From the NCBI RefSeq assembly GCF_030272615.1, contig NC_081406.1, positions 172,070,361 through 172,134,360 on the forward strand: DNA of 64,000 nt, read 5' to 3'. Made by a program: the position numbers and the translations under genes. Position 1 is the first letter of the stretch. Each line of letters begins with the position of its first letter. The notes beneath the pieces were generated by a model. That model was given only the letters and a program-made list of their open reading frames with translations, was not told the origin of the DNA and did no database searches. Below, in pieces: positions 1-12,197 of the stretch. This stretch comes from Cryptomeria japonica (taxonomy: Eukaryota; Streptophyta; Pinopsida; Cupressales; Cupressaceae).

Positions 1-1071
1 ATCTTTGTTAATTTGTATCTGCATATAACTATTAATTTGTGTTTGCTCTGGATTTGCCTAAACCTTAACACACCTACCCTTATTTGCCTTGGTGTGGCAA
101 TTTTAGTGCAAGGGGATAGCTGGTTTCCCTCCCAAGATACTCACCATATGTATTTCCTTGAGATGAGATAGAAATTTCCATCTTTGTATAGGCTATTTAT
201 ATCTTTCCAAAAAAAGGGTGATTGGGTTATGCCTCCAGGCCTAGGGCCCCCTACCTATACTCTCTCACAAAGCCAATATTTTTAAACACTCCTTAAGGTG
301 TTAAGCATTTTAGATGAAGAAATACCAAGTTGTGGGATGAATCATTTGCATTGTAATCCAATTGCCTATAGGATTTTGTCTTCAAGTGTTTTTGATTGTG
401 TTGAGACTAGTGGAAACTTGGCCTTGAGGGGAAATTGAACATACATATTATGCTTGCAATATCTTCCTATCAAAAATTCAAACATTGTGTTCTTGTGCTT
501 TAGTATCTTCTTGTCATATTTGGTCAAATTAAACAAACATTTCTAGATCAAAATCAAAACCAAAAAAACACTTGAACATAAATGGAACCAAAAATGACTT
601 TTGAGTGACACCTCCAAGAGATGGTAGACAAAACACAAATTCAAAGAATAGAAAAACAAATAGAAGAACTAGAAAAATAAATAATTAAAAATCAAAAGAA
701 AAATAAAAAGCAGAGTCTTAAGAAAATCACATGTCTCCTCAACCAAAACAATAAAGCATATGCATACCCAAATATCCTTTGGATAGAAAATTCACACCTT
801 TGGGGAAATCTATTGAGTTAGATTTAAAAGAGCTTCTTGAGAACAATCTTATCACATTACCTAAAAATACTACAAGTGGATGTCAATTTTTGAGTAACTA
901 TTGTAAGTATCGTAGACATAGTAAACATAAAACTTCAAATTGCATGTAGTTGAAACATAGAATCCAAGACCTCCTTAACAATGGTGACATTAAAATTGCA
1001 AAAGATTCTATTGACTCATCCAAAGATAAACTAGACTCTATTTCTAGAAGGATGATCAAAATAATACACCT
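1..1071. other. Left edge, no supported gene
   Basis: I see no convincing coding region. The first 540 bases are mixed-composition sequence. From about 540 to 720 the sequence is A-rich and repetitive (runs of aaaataaataa type). By position this is probably the interior of Ty3-like element A, whose right LTR lies at 12244-12966, but no left LTR or primer-binding site is visible inside the window. Confidence 0.4.
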
Positions 1072-2234
1072 ATGTCTATCAAGGCTCCACATGTAGCCTC
1101 CATCTCTTCCATAATGCCACCATCTCCTCAAGATTTTCAACAACAATCAATACTATCTCCTTCAAACAATGAACCTAATGATAAGACTTTTCGTGTTGAC
1201 CTTCAAGGGCCATCTCCTATGGAAATCCAAGCTAATCCTATATTGATACAAGTTCCTCTAATGATTCAAATATTCTAGATTCTATGCCATCATGCACTCT
1301 AATTCAAATCATACCCACTCTAGAGAGTCCCATTCAAAATGCTTCCCCATGATGCCAAAACATAAAGATCTTCCAAGAATCCCCCATACATATACAAAAT
1401 CCTACCCTTTCCTTAGAAGTGGCTCCATGTCAAGATGATAATCCAAAGAATGAAGAAACAATTCATATCATAAATCAAGATCAAGACACCAAAGCTCTGA
1501 AATCCCATCCAATTGTTGACCAAGATCCTATCTCCTTAGAATCCCATGATTCCCATATACCTTTCCATTTCTTTCAAGATGATCCCCTTCTAGCGCAAGA
1601 GCAAATCATCCTTCCAAATCCTATTCCTAATACACTTCCTAAGCAAGATCACGATGCCTCTTCCACCTTTTCAAATTATCCTATTCAAAATGAAGAGCCA
1701 AACACCCTTTCCACTATGTCCAATGGTCCTCTTCTATGTCAAGATCAAGGTATCCATTCATTTCCTTGTCACAATGCTCCATGTCCTCCACAAGATTCCA
1801 TATCCCAAGATGAACCTATCATTCCTCCTATTTTTCCTAAAGATCATATCATGCCTCCATATCCACCTAAAGATCCCATAATTTCTCTTAGTTCCCCTAA
1901 TGACCCTAACATCTCTACACAAGTTGTTAATGAACCTCTTATAGGCCAAATGGGTTCCACCACTTCCATTGGGTCTGGTCTACTTTGTGACCCTATCATT
2001 TATTCCATTCCATATCCATTTCAAAATGGACTTGCACCTTCTTCCCAACACAACAATATCTCATTAGTCAAAATATTGATCAAGGCAAGTCATCAGGCCT
2101 CCACAAACAAAGTACATCAAAATACATCCATATCAAATCTTACTTTCATGACATTGACATCCCTACTAAATCCTACATCTGTTCATCTAAGTACAAATAT
2201 ATTCTTATCCCTTCATCTCTTCCATCTATTTTAG
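1072..2234 (+). pseudogene. Pro/Ser-rich decayed ORF of element A
   Basis: Two open stretches in different frames (1072-1278 and 1419-2234, the latter 271 codons) encode low-complexity protein. It is rich in Pro, Ser, Asn, Gln and His, with recurring short patterns such as xDPIxxLxS and PKDxI. No domain is recognisable: no zinc knuckle, no capsid motif, no catalytic motif. The style of degenerate repeats resembles the ORF at 22239-23297 in element D, which lies upstream of a protease, so a spacer region of a Ty3 Gag polyprotein is a reasonable guess. The reading frame is broken at about 1280-1418 and no zinc finger or protease follows. Function unknown; it could be chance-open low-complexity sequence. 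Confidence 0.3.
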
Positions 2235-2296
2235 GTCCTTATACCCCTCCAATCCTTATTCAGGATCGACAAAGGCACACATTCTTGAGAACCTTC

Positions 2297-3408
2297 TGTT
2301 AGGAATCAGAAGGACAACTAAGAGGGGGGGGGTGAATTATTTTTCAATGAATTTCAACCCAATTATAAATTAATTCAACTTAATACTTAATGCTGGTAAA
2401 CTAAACTTAATGCCGGTTAACAGATTAGCAGTTTATATCAATACCGGTGAACCTTAATGCATGAAATAGAAAGAGAAACAACATCCACAACACATAACAC
2501 ATAGATTTTGATGTGGACACCCTGTAAGGGGAAAACCCATGGTGGGAAACAAAACCCACGGTGGGAAACCTTACCCACAATCAGATGATACTACTGTAGA
2601 TAGTATATGTATACAAATGGGGTCTACACATGTAGAAAGGCCAACTGCCTAGAGCACACTGCTCAAATGGGAGTCACAATACTACAGTAGGATGGTTAAA
2701 TCCTAGAATAATGTACTACTTCAAAGTGCATCTGCAATGCTGGATTCAGTATTGGTATAAGCTCTGATAAACACCTTCAAACCTTCCTTGAACCTTCAAA
2801 TAATGTCTGCTTGATTCATTCTATGATTTGCTCATATGATCTTCAATAATACCACAATTCCACACTTCATCTCACAAATGAGATCTTAAATTTATACAAA
2901 ACCTAAGAACAAATGTGTAGGTTGGCTCACTAAGAATATTACAATTAAATCAATTATAAATAAGTCTTGATGTGATACAACATGTCGGCTCAATACATTT
3001 ATAACAATATCCAATCAATAAATCATCTCCATAACATGCCATGCTGATTTGGAATAGATAACATATACCAGTCCATAACCTAGACCTATCTGCCAGTAAC
3101 AACAAATATGTCAACCCGATTAGACCAATAACCAAAACACCAAAACCAAGTATCCAAACCATGTCTTTGACATAATAAAGTGATCTCTAGATGATAACAA
3201 GTAATCATCAGTACCGGTGAACCATATAACCTACCAGTGAGCATATAACGGTGACTATGCATAAGTCACTGACCTTGCCAGTGAACACAATGTGCTAGTT
3301 CAACAATAAACAATATAACCATAGTGCCAAATCAACAATGTAGATCTCCAGAAGGATAAGTGTTGATATCAATGACAAAACCAATGCAACACATCCATGA
3401 TACCAACA
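2297..3408 (-). repeat. Element B 3' LTR
   Basis: A 1,112 bp LTR that pairs with 7953-9045. On the minus strand it runs from TGTTGGTATC to GATTCCTAACA. It carries several CCGGT-type motifs, many changed to CCAGT relative to the other LTR. Near its U5 end is the tract read as CACCCCCCCCC on the minus strand. Confidence 0.92.
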
Positions 3409-3609
3409 ATATCCCCCTTTGGAATTGATGGCAACACTAGATGGAAAAACATCTAAGTTCCAAAACAGAATGCCAAAAACCTAAAACCAATAATCTCCAG
3501 AATAGATCAATACTAGAAATCAAAACCAAAATACAAAGAGTATATATCTCTCCCCAATGAAAAATGTTTTTCCATAGATATCTCTCCCCCTTTGACATCA
3601 AATGCCAAA
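3409..3609 (-). promoter_or_regulatory. Element B doubled polypurine tract
   Basis: Read on the minus strand, CCAAAGGGGGATAT (3422 to 3409) abuts the 3' LTR. A second tract, AAAGGGGGAGAG (3593 to 3582), lies about 170 bp upstream. The upstream tract overlaps an imperfect palindrome, TTTGGCATTTGATGTCAAA (3609 to 3591). Multiple polypurine tracts are a known habit of Sireviruses; which one primes plus-strand synthesis here is not shown. Confidence 0.75.
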
Positions 3610-3917
3610 GTAGTTAAGAAGAAATACCAGAACATACAACCAACTACTCCCCTGAGAAGTAGCTCTCCTCCATCAAAGTCGGAAAAAGATTTCTTTGATA
3701 GTTTCTTCCGGTTTGATGCCAATATTCAATCATCTAAGTCTCTACCAGTGAGGGTATTACCCCAAACTGCTCTCTGAGATATTCAAAATTTTCCTTAGGC
3801 AAAGGCTTTGTAAAGATATCTGCAATCTGCTCTTTAGTATTCACATAAACCAATCTTACTTCTTTTGCTTCAACATTCTCTTTCAAAAAATTATACTTGA
3901 TAGAAACATGCTTAGTC

Positions 3918-4186
3918 TTAATTAGAGTGAAATACTAGATTCTTTGATATATCAATTGCTTCTAAAATATCACAATAAATGATCATCGGTTCTTTGCATT
4001 TTACCTTTATGTCCTTCAACATTTTCTTAATCCATAATACCTGAGTACAATTAGTTGCTACTGAAACATATTCTAATTCTACTATTGATAATGATGTACA
4101 ACTCTGCTTCTTGCTTATCCATGAAATCAATATTCTACCAAGAAAGAATGCACCGCCAGTGATACTCTTTCTTTCATCTACATCTC
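3918..4186 (-). pseudogene. Copia RNase H fragment (element B)
   Basis: Minus-strand translation gives ISWISKKQSCTSLSIVELEY followed by VATNCTQVLWI. This matches the Copia RNase H signature, where the family pattern is SWxSKKQxxxxxSxxEAEYxA. The usual EAEY glutamate-rich motif is changed to ELEY. A downstream YCD motif is present (IIYCDILEA, the family form being YCDNxSAI). The domain is frameshifted relative to the reverse transcriptase at 4187-4723. Confidence 0.8.
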
Positions 4187-4947
4187 CTACCCAATTTGCA
4201 TCGGTGTATGCACATAAATCAAAATTTTCATCTTTAGGATACCATAAACAAGGATTTGTTGTGCCTTGTAGATACCGGAAAATCCTTTTACTGTTGATTC
4301 ATGATTTTCTTTAGGATTACTCTGAAAGATTGAAACAATACATACTGCATTCATTATATCAGGTCTGGTTTGTGTTAAATACAGTAAACCTCCAATCATA
4401 GATTTGTAGCTTGTCGGATTAACATGAGTTGAATCATCCTTCAATGTCAATTTATCAGTTGTAGTCATAGGATTACTTACCGGTTTGGAGTTTTCCATAC
4501 CAAGTTTCTTCAATAGTTCCTTCAAGTATTTTGTTTGACATATGAATATACCTTTATCAGTTTGTGAAATTTGCAATCCTACAAAGAATTTTATCTCCCA
4601 AATCATAGACATTTCAAATTCTTCCTGCATCTTGTTAGCAAAGTCCTTACACAATCCATCTTCTCCTCCAAAAATGATATCATCAACAAAAACTTCAATA
4701 ACCAAGATTTCATCATTAGTCATTTGTAATATAAGTTGTTGTCAGCATTACCTTAAGTGTAACCAAGCTTCAAAAGATATTTGTCCAATCTAGCATACCA
4801 AGCTCTAGGAGCTTGCTTCAATCCATACAAAGCTTTCCTTAATCTGCAAACCATATATTTATCATTTGTCAATGAAAATCCATTAGGCTGTTCAATGTAA
4901 ACTTCCTCTTCAAGATCACCATTTAGAAATGAACATTTTACATCCAT
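4187..4947 (-). pseudogene. Copia reverse transcriptase (element B)
   Basis: Two overlapping-frame pieces. The first (4947-4753) begins [20 protein letters not shown] and carries [16 protein letters not shown], both classic Copia reverse-transcriptase blocks. The second (4723-4187) continues with VFVDDIIFGG, holding the catalytic Asp pair, then the thumb region and MIGGLLYLTQTRPDI. The D in MDVK and the DD of VDD are kept, but a frameshift separates them near 4730-4753. From 4948 to about 5554 the minus strand holds the N-terminal reverse-transcriptase and linker region, broken by stops. Confidence 0.9.
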
Positions 4948-5554
4948 TTGATATACTTTATAATTCTTATGAGCTGTAAATGCAAGAAATAATCTGACTG
5001 CCTCAATTCTAACTACCAGTGCAAAAGTTTCATTATAGTCAATTCTCTCTTTCTGTGAATATCCTTTACAAACTAATCTTGCTTTGTTCTTGATTACCTT
5101 ACCATCTTCATTAATTTTATTTCTAAATGCCCATTTAGTTCCAATTACATTTTTATCTTTAGGCCGGGGAACTAATGTCCATGTATTGTTCTTTTCAATT
5201 TATTCCAATTCATCTTCCATTGCTTTTATCCAATGTTCATCTTGACATGGTTCAATAACAGATGCTAGTTCAATTTGAGAAATTAAGCATACCTCTTCAT
5301 TTGCCAATCTTCCTCTTGTCATAACACCTTGATACTTATTCTCAATTATCTGATTTCTAAGTCATTCAGTCTTACATACCTAGGTTTATTCACATGCCGC
5401 CATTCTTCAGTCACTTTGGAATTCTCTGATGATGCCGGTGTGACTGGATCCATATTTTGTACCAGTGCAATCTATATTGGTTCATTTATGATCATCTCAA
5501 CTACTGATTCAGTATCTACAGACCATGAATTTCCTCTAAAGTGTTCATCTATCT

Positions 5555-6490
5555 TCACATTAGCACTTTCAATGATCTTCTGTAATCTTTTATTAAAACA
5601 TCTATATGCCTTGCTCTTAGATGAATAACCAAGAAATATTCCTTCATCACTTCTAGGATCAAATTTACCAACATACTCATCTGTCCTAATATAGCATTTG
5701 CTTCCAAATATTCTGAAGTATTTAAGAGTAGGAGTATTACCAAACCATAGATCATAAGGGGTCTTGCCGGTTTCACCTTGATGTGAATATTGAAAGTGTA
5801 AACCATTGTATTCATTGCTTCTCTCCAGTACATATGAGGTAGATTTTCTTCCAATATCATGCTTCTAGTTGCTTCCAGAATAGTTCTGTTCTTCCTTTCC
5901 ACAATTCCATTCTACTGAGGTGTCTGGGGTGCTGATAGTTGTCTTTTGATTCCATTCACTTCACAGAATGTATTAAATTCCTTATATGTAAATTCTCTTC
6001 CTTGATCAGATCTGAAACATTTGATTTTCTTACCGGTTTCATTCTCTACCATTGCCTTGTATAACTTGAATTTTCCAAAAGCCTCTGATTTCTCCCTGAG
6101 AAAAGTAACCCAATACATTCTAGAATAATCATCAATAATTAACATAAAATATCTATCTCCCTGTAAACTTCTTGTTCTTGCCGGACCACACAAGTCAATA
6201 TGAATTAAATCAAGAACATTATTGTATTTCTCAGGAATACTCTTAAAAGTTGCTCTAACTTGCTTTCCCATTTGACATTCCTTACATATCGGATTATGAG
6301 GTTTCACAATCTTAGGTAAATCCCTTATTGCCTTAGTTGAACTGATCTTTACAATGGAATCAAAATTTACACGACAGAGTCTCTTATGCCATAACCAACT
6401 TTCATCAATATATGAAATCAAACATGTCTTATCATTGTTATTCAAATGAAAGATTTTACCTTTAGTCTGATTACCAGTTGCAATCTCCAA
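5555..6490 (-). pseudogene. Copia GAG-pre-integrase and integrase (element B)
   Basis: The 6490-5912 stretch begins with the pre-integrase zinc-binding region (WLWHKRLCRVNFDSI, HNPICKECQMGKQ). The catalytic core follows: LDLIHIDLCGPA carries the first Asp, CFRSDQGREF carries the second, and VNGIKRQLSAPQTPQ leads toward the Glu. After one stop near 5909 the same frame continues at 5902-5555 with MERKNRTILEATRSMI, which supplies the third catalytic residue (E of MERKN). The three acidic residues therefore survive although the frame is interrupted. Confidence 0.92.
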
Positions 6491-6535
6491 TCCAGTTCTA
6501 TTTCTGATTTTGCATTTTTCATTCTTGAATTGTAA

Positions 6536-7114
6536 CTAAAATCCCTTTTCAACTAATTGACCAACACTCAAAAGATTATGCTTCAAACCTTCAACATAAT
6601 AAACATTGTCAGTATTGTGCTTACCATCCAAAGATATAGTGCCTTTTCCTTTGATTAAATAAGCTTTATCATCGCCAAATCTTACTAGACCTCCATTATA
6701 ATCTTGAAAAGATAAGAATTTACTTTTATCACCAGTCATATGATGTGAACATCCACTATCAATGATCCATTCATCTTTTTCCTCAATTTTAGCTACCAGG
6801 GCTTGCTCTACCGGTGAGACAATAGGTGCCAGTTGATCTTCTTTTATTGCAACAAATGCCCATCCACTATCTGACGGTTCTTCATCAGAATCATCTGTAA
6901 CTCCTTCATCAACATAGTAACATGATTTATCTCTGTTCTTCTTAAATATGTATCTCTGATATTCAGGGTTAGGCTTATATGTTCTTTTAGCTTCCTCTCT
7001 CAATTTTGCATGTCTATCAGGACATCTAGATGCTATGTGACCAACTCTATTGCAATTAAAATATTTAAATGGTGCTTTACCTTCATACTTACTTCTAATT
7101 GGACCTTTAGGCAT
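6536..7114 (-). pseudogene. Copia Gag zinc knuckle and aspartic protease (element B)
   Basis: A stretch of 192 codons. Residues near 15-32 hold a CCHC knuckle, FNCNRVGHIASRCPDRHA, with the first Cys replaced by Phe relative to CX2CX4HX4C. Further on, EWIIDSGCSHHMTGDKSKF is the Copia protease active site, where DSG replaces the family form DSGA/DSGC and keeps the catalytic Asp. HNLLSVGQLVEKGF closes the protease domain. It is in the same frame as the Gag region upstream and the integrase region downstream. Confidence 0.92.
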
Positions 7115-7895
7115 CTTCCTTGCAAATAGTGCTTCAAGTTCTTCCAGTTCTTCATTTTACTTCCTGATATCTTCAAGTTCTTTTGCATAAAGTGCTTTCC
7201 AATCAGATTTGTCAGATGATGATGATGATGCAGAAGATGATGATGATTCTTTGAAGGCTAAATCTATCTTAATTGTAGCAACAAGACCAAATTTCTCAAG
7301 CTCAAATGCTAAAAGTTTTCCAACCAAGGTATCTCTAGATACTAATGTATTAAGCATTATTCTCAACTCATTAATAGCAGTTACTTTCATTTTGTAAGCC
7401 GGTGGCAAAGATCTTAAAAATTTAGAAACAATTTCATCTTCACTTAAGGATCCTCCACAACATTGTATTCCTAAAACAATTTCATTAACTCTTTCCATAA
7501 AAGTAGAAATTATTTCATCTTCTTCCATTTTTGAATTTTCATACCTGACCTGGTAACATTCCAGTTTTGCAATTTTGACAGTGGTATCTCCTTCATTCAA
7601 TGTTTCCAATTTATCCCAAATAGCTTTAGCAGTAGATCAGTCTGATAATCCCATAATTTGCTGATCTGATAATATGCTCAGAAATGCTTCTCTTGCTTTG
7701 CAATCATTCTCCAAGTCCTTACCCAATATTGGTGGATTAGGTTGATCTGGAGTAGGACCAACATAGCCATTCTTTATAACTTCCCATATATCTCTTCCAA
7801 TGCAGTTGAGATGTGTCTCCATTCTGATCTTCCATATATCATAGTTAGTTCCATCACTTTTAGGACTATCCTTCCTGAAAAATGTTCGTTGCCAT
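7115..7895 (-). pseudogene. Copia Gag, UBN2-type capsid region (element B)
   Basis: The frame reads through DGTNYDIWKIRMETHL near the start, a typical beginning of the plant Copia Gag (UBN2/DUF4219) domain. It continues with EREAF-like and AIWDKLETL-like blocks and the conserved region FLRSLPPAYKMKVTAI. An ATG at 7895-7893 is one base out of frame with this stretch, so the true start has probably suffered an indel. In-frame stops lie near 7636 and 7156. A serine run (ESSSSSASSSSSDKSD) separates capsid and knuckle regions. Confidence 0.85.
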
Positions 7896-7939
7896 AGGAA
7901 CTCCTCAAGCTGTTAGACTTCTGCAAAAAGAGGACTTAG

Positions 7940-7952
7940 CTTTGATACCAAT
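7940..7952 (-). promoter_or_regulatory. Element B primer-binding site
   Basis: Read on the minus strand, TTGGTATCAAAGC sits directly next to the 5' LTR. It differs by one base from the common plant Copia site TGGTATCAGAGC, which pairs with the 3' end of initiator Met tRNA. Confidence 0.85.
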
Positions 7953-9045
7953 TGTTAGGAACCAAAAGGACAACTGAGAGGGGGAGTGAATCAGTTGTCA
8001 ATGAATTTCAGCCCAATTATAAATTAATTCAACTTAATACTTAATACCGGTAGACCAAACTTAATGCCGGTTAACAGATTAGTAGTTTATATCAATACCG
8101 GTGAAACTTAATGCATGTAATAGAAAGAGAAACAATATCCACAACACATAACACAAAGATTTTGACATGGAAAACCTATAAGGGGAAAAAACATGGTGGG
8201 AAACCTTACCCACAATCAGATGATACTACTGCAGATAGTATGTGTATACAAATGGGGTGTGCACATGCAGAAAGGCCAACTGCCTAGAGCACTCTGCTCA
8301 AATGGGAGTCCCAATGACTACAGTAGGATGATTAAATCCTAGAATAATGTACTACTTCAAAGTACATCTGCAATGCTGGATTCAATACCGGTTTAAACTC
8401 AGATAAACACCTTCAAACCTTCCTTGAACCTTCAAATGATGTCTTCTTGATTCATTCTATGATATGCTCATATGATCTTCAATAATACCCCAATTCCACA
8501 CTTCATCTCACAAATGAGATCTTACATTTATACAAAACCTAAGACCAAATGTGTAGGTCGGCTCACTAAGAATATTACAATTAAATCAATTACAAATAAG
8601 TCTTGATGCGATACAACATGTCGGCTCAATACATTTACAACAATATGCAATCAATAAATCATCTCCATAACGTGCTGTGCTGATATGGAATAGATAACGT
8701 ATATCGGTCCATAACCTAGACCTATCTGCCGGTAACAACAAATATCTCAACCCGATTAGACCAATAACCAAAACACCAAAACCAAGTATCCAAACCATGT
8801 CTTTGACATAATCAAGTGATCTCCAAATGATAACAAGTCATCATCAGTACCAGTGAACCATATAACCTGCCGGTGAGCATCTACTAGTGACTGTGCATAA
8901 GTCACTGACCTTTCCGGTGAACAAAATGTTCCAGTTCAACAATAAACCAATATAACTATAGTGCCAAATCAACAATGTAGATCTCCAAAAGGATAAGTGT
9001 TAACATCAATGACAAAACCAATGCAACACATCCATAATACCAACA
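7953..9045 (-). repeat. Element B 5' LTR
   Basis: A 1,093 bp LTR pairing with 2297-3408. It keeps about eight CCGGT-type motifs (for example near 8045, 8063, 8096, 8385, 8727, 8867 and 8912), several of which are decayed in the 3' LTR. Its right edge is followed by CCTTC, the target duplication. Confidence 0.92.
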
Positions 9046-10796
9046 CCTTCAAATTACCTACCTACATGAACTCCTCAAAAATAACCCCATATCATTCATG
9101 TCCATCGATGAATCCCAATTCTCTTGGAAGCAATTTGGATTCCAAGCATAAAATTAACATGTTAAAAAAACCACAAACATCTAAGGATCAACATGTCTCA
9201 TCTAATTGACATGCAAAAACAAATAAAAATATGATCTAAAAAGAAAAAGAAATATCCAAAAGGCCACAAAGGCCCATGAAGAAAAATGAAAATTCAAAAT
9301 CTATATGGCTTCCCAAGTCTTACATCGAAGTAATGCATTCTAAAGAATCACAAATAAATGAAAAATCAAGAATCATGTGCATTCCCAAGTCGCTTGTATA
9401 GGACTTTCACACTAAAGAAAAATTAAAATTAGCATTTCGGTTGAATGATATTCCAAGGGATTCCCTCAAATCCACTATCTTAAATACCTCACCACCTCCT
9501 TCATCCATTTGTATCTTGAATACCACATCCTTTTCCTCATCAAAATCACAAACTCTAAAATCCACTTTTGCTCCATCATTCAATCACCCTTCAAGGTGTG
9601 TACCAATGTATATCTTTCCAAAATTTCCATCAAATCATACACAAGTCTTCCAACATCCCATCCATTATCCAATGCATATTTTCAATCCTTCTTTCCCTCC
9701 TATCCAATCCTTTGCATAAATACTTACCCTAGTTCCATCCAATCATCCATCTCATTCATTACCCTATTGGCGTCTTTGAGCATACTTCCAGTGGCCATGC
9801 TCTATTCTAGCATTTGTTTTCAAGGATACCATCCAATCAAAAAGATGCTTGAGCCCTTCCTTCATCTCCAATATTCTGAAAAAAATAAATTAAAAAATCA
9901 AAAAGTAAAAAAAAAAAGGAAAAAAATTTGAAATATATATATAAGAAAAAAGAAAAGAAAAGAAAAAAGAATTGAAAAAATTATTGCATTGATGAAAACT
10001 TGGCAAATAGGCAATCTTGTATGAAAGAAATAAAAAAAGAAAGAAATAAAAAGTAAAGAGAAATCATTCGTCCATTGATGAAAACCTGGTAAATAGGTGC
10101 CTTGGGAAACTACCATAATGAAAACTTGGCAAACATGCATCATGTGTTTATCCATGATATTCTTGCGTTTCATACTTGGGGGCAAGTTTCATCTATTTTA
10201 TCTTATCATATCCTTGTCATATTCTCCAGTATCCTTCATCATTGAGGACAAGTTTACTAGAGGCAAATTCCATCCATACACATCCACCTATTGTCCCCCA
10301 TCCTCCATTATCCTTCATCCCTCATATCCATTATCTTTCCCCTTTGTCACATTTGATCTTGACAAGGTCAATGATCTTTGTAGGCATCATGTGTCCTATC
10401 TATTCCACTTGATCCACACCCTTCAGCTCATATCCATTATTTTATCTATTTCTTGCTTCCATCCTCCATTACCAGCTTTAGTCTTATCCTATCATCTTCC
10501 TCTTATCCAAATCTATCCCTTGATCTTGATCAAAAACTAAGCACAAGATGCAAAACATGTTTTTAAAAGAACCTCATCACATGGGCATTGCTTTGGACCA
10601 TATGACATTTGTTACATTGTATCATTGTCTTATATTGCTATATCTTGTCCCTTTGCTTGGATTAACATGTTATTCCATTGAGAGATAGTACTTGAAAATT
10701 TCATAAACATACTTCATCATTCACTTATCCATTTCTATCCCATTCGTTCATTCATCCACTCAAAATTCATTTTGCCTTGCTAGACACTAGGGGCAA

Positions 10797-11066
10797 GCAT
10801 TGAAAAAATCTAAAAAACTGAAAAAGTCCTGAAAAAATTTAAAAATCATAAAAAAGTCTTGAAAAATCTTAAACATCATAAAAAGTCTTGGAAAAATCTT
10901 AAAAATCATAAAAACTCCTAAAAAAATCGTAAAAAATCTTAAAAAATCTTAAAAATCTTAAAAATCATAAAAAGTCTTGAAAAAATCTTTAAAAACATAA
11001 AAAGTTCTAAAAACCCTAAAAAATCAAAGAATTTTAAAATCCTAAAAATCCTAAAAACTTTTTAAA
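10797..11066 (+). repeat. A-rich minisatellite
   Basis: Degenerate tandem copies of a unit around AAAAAGTCTTGAAAAAATC and AAAAATCATAAAAAGTC run for about 270 bp. Unit length varies from roughly 14 to 30 bp. No coding capacity. Confidence 0.8.
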
Positions 11067-11564
11067 TTTTTTTTAAAACATTTAATAAGCACCGTGAAGA
11101 CACAAATACTTTGTACAAGTACAATCAAAACATTGAGTAGACATAACAAAATGCTATCAACCTATCAGATCACTTGTGACAAGATCATTTTGGTGTGAGC
11201 ATGGTGTTTGTTTGTTTGGTCTTTGATTGTTTCTAATTTTATCTTTGGTGACATATCTTTTAGCTTTTCTGGGATGTCTTTGACTAGAGATTTTATCTCT
11301 AGGATGTCTATGACTAGTAAGGGAAAAATGGGGCATGTTCACTTGTTTGTTGCTTATGGATTGTTCCTTAGTAATATGCTAACTCGTCTTAGCATAGGAT
11401 TGTCTAAGATCATCAAGGATGTATTGGATCATTCCTTAACTATCTGATGTGTCTTCCTATATGCAATTGGTATGATTCATTTGGGTCTACTCCATATCCA
11501 AATAATTCCATTCTTTTTCCATAATAAGATTAATGATGATATAAGCACTTTAAAAGAACAAGAA

Positions 11565-11820
11565 TTTTCATCACTTCCTTTTTCATCTTCTTTTTTTCAT
11601 CATCTTCATCTTTCATCATCGTCATCTTTCATCATCTTCATTTCTTTTCTCTCATATTTTCATCACCTTCATTTTCCATCATCACTTCTTTCTTTCACCA
11701 CTTCCTCTCTCCTATCAGTTCCTTTCTTGCATTTCTTTCATCATTTCATCTCCTTTTCATTATTTTCTATCCTTCATTTTATTTCTTTCATCTTCCTTTC
11801 ATCATTTTCTTTCTTTTAAT
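11565..11820 (+). repeat. TTC/TCA-rich microsatellite
   Basis: Dense TTTCATCATCTTCA-type repeats, strongly pyrimidine-biased on the plus strand. The apparent ORF across it is Ser/Phe/His-only low complexity and is not credible as a gene. Confidence 0.75.
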
Positions 11821-12197
11821 GGCTTTCTCAAATCAATGAACTTGCTTCTCAAAATATCATCACCCCTCGATCACTCAATCAATCTCTCATTGGATCCACT
11901 TATCTTGCGCTAACATCAATCCATATTACTTAATTAGCTCAAAAAAAATATCAACCTAGCTATACTAATCATTTCCATCAATTGTTCAGTTACATCGAGC
12001 TCAGTTGTGCATTTTCATCAAATGTGCATCTTAGCTTAATCACTCGCGCAATATCATTCATCCAATCATTTTCCTGTAAACTATCAGGAAATCAATCTTC
12101 TCACAATTTGTTTGGTCAATCTCTTGAGGGGGAATATCATAATTATCATCATCGTTACTAGGACGTCTCTGGGGCATATATCAATTGATCACTTTTT

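Larger units (their letters stand above)
2297..9045 (-). mobile_element. Element B: Ty1/Copia retrotransposon, Sirevirus-like, decayed
   Basis: A complete 6.75 kb element on the minus strand. LTRs are at 7953-9045 (5') and 2297-3408 (3'). Both begin TGTTGGTAT or its variant and end CCTAACA when read on the minus strand. The 5 bp target duplication CCTTC is perfect (2292-2296 and 9046-9050). A primer-binding site matching the initiator-Met type lies beside the 5' LTR, and two polypurine tracts precede the 3' LTR. Gene order on the minus strand is Gag, protease, integrase, reverse transcriptase, RNase H, which is diagnostic for Copia. Gag through integrase keep one frame over about 2.3 kb with scattered stops; at least three frameshifts follow. 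The doubled polypurine tract and the CACCCCCC-rich LTR end resemble Sireviruses. Confidence 0.93.
9051..12197 (+). other. Element A 3' non-coding region
   Basis: No gene supported over 3 kb. It contains C/T-rich open stretches that look like chance ORFs, an A-rich low-complexity block (about 9880-10080), and a phrase of the type GAAAACYTGGYAAAYAGG repeated near 9990, 10078 and 10119. The same phrase occurs just after pol in element E (near 38180), which supports assigning this stretch to the 3' region of a related Ty3 element. Confidence 0.5.

Noticed and set aside
9441-10540. Open reading frames in element A 3' region (9441-9719, 9509-9931, 10097-10540)
   Set aside because: They are Ser/Pro/His/Ile low-complexity products of C/T-rich DNA, overlap each other and have no domain.
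11472-11819. 115-codon plus-strand ORF
   Set aside because: Lies on a TTC/TCA microsatellite; the product is only Ser, Phe, His and Leu.
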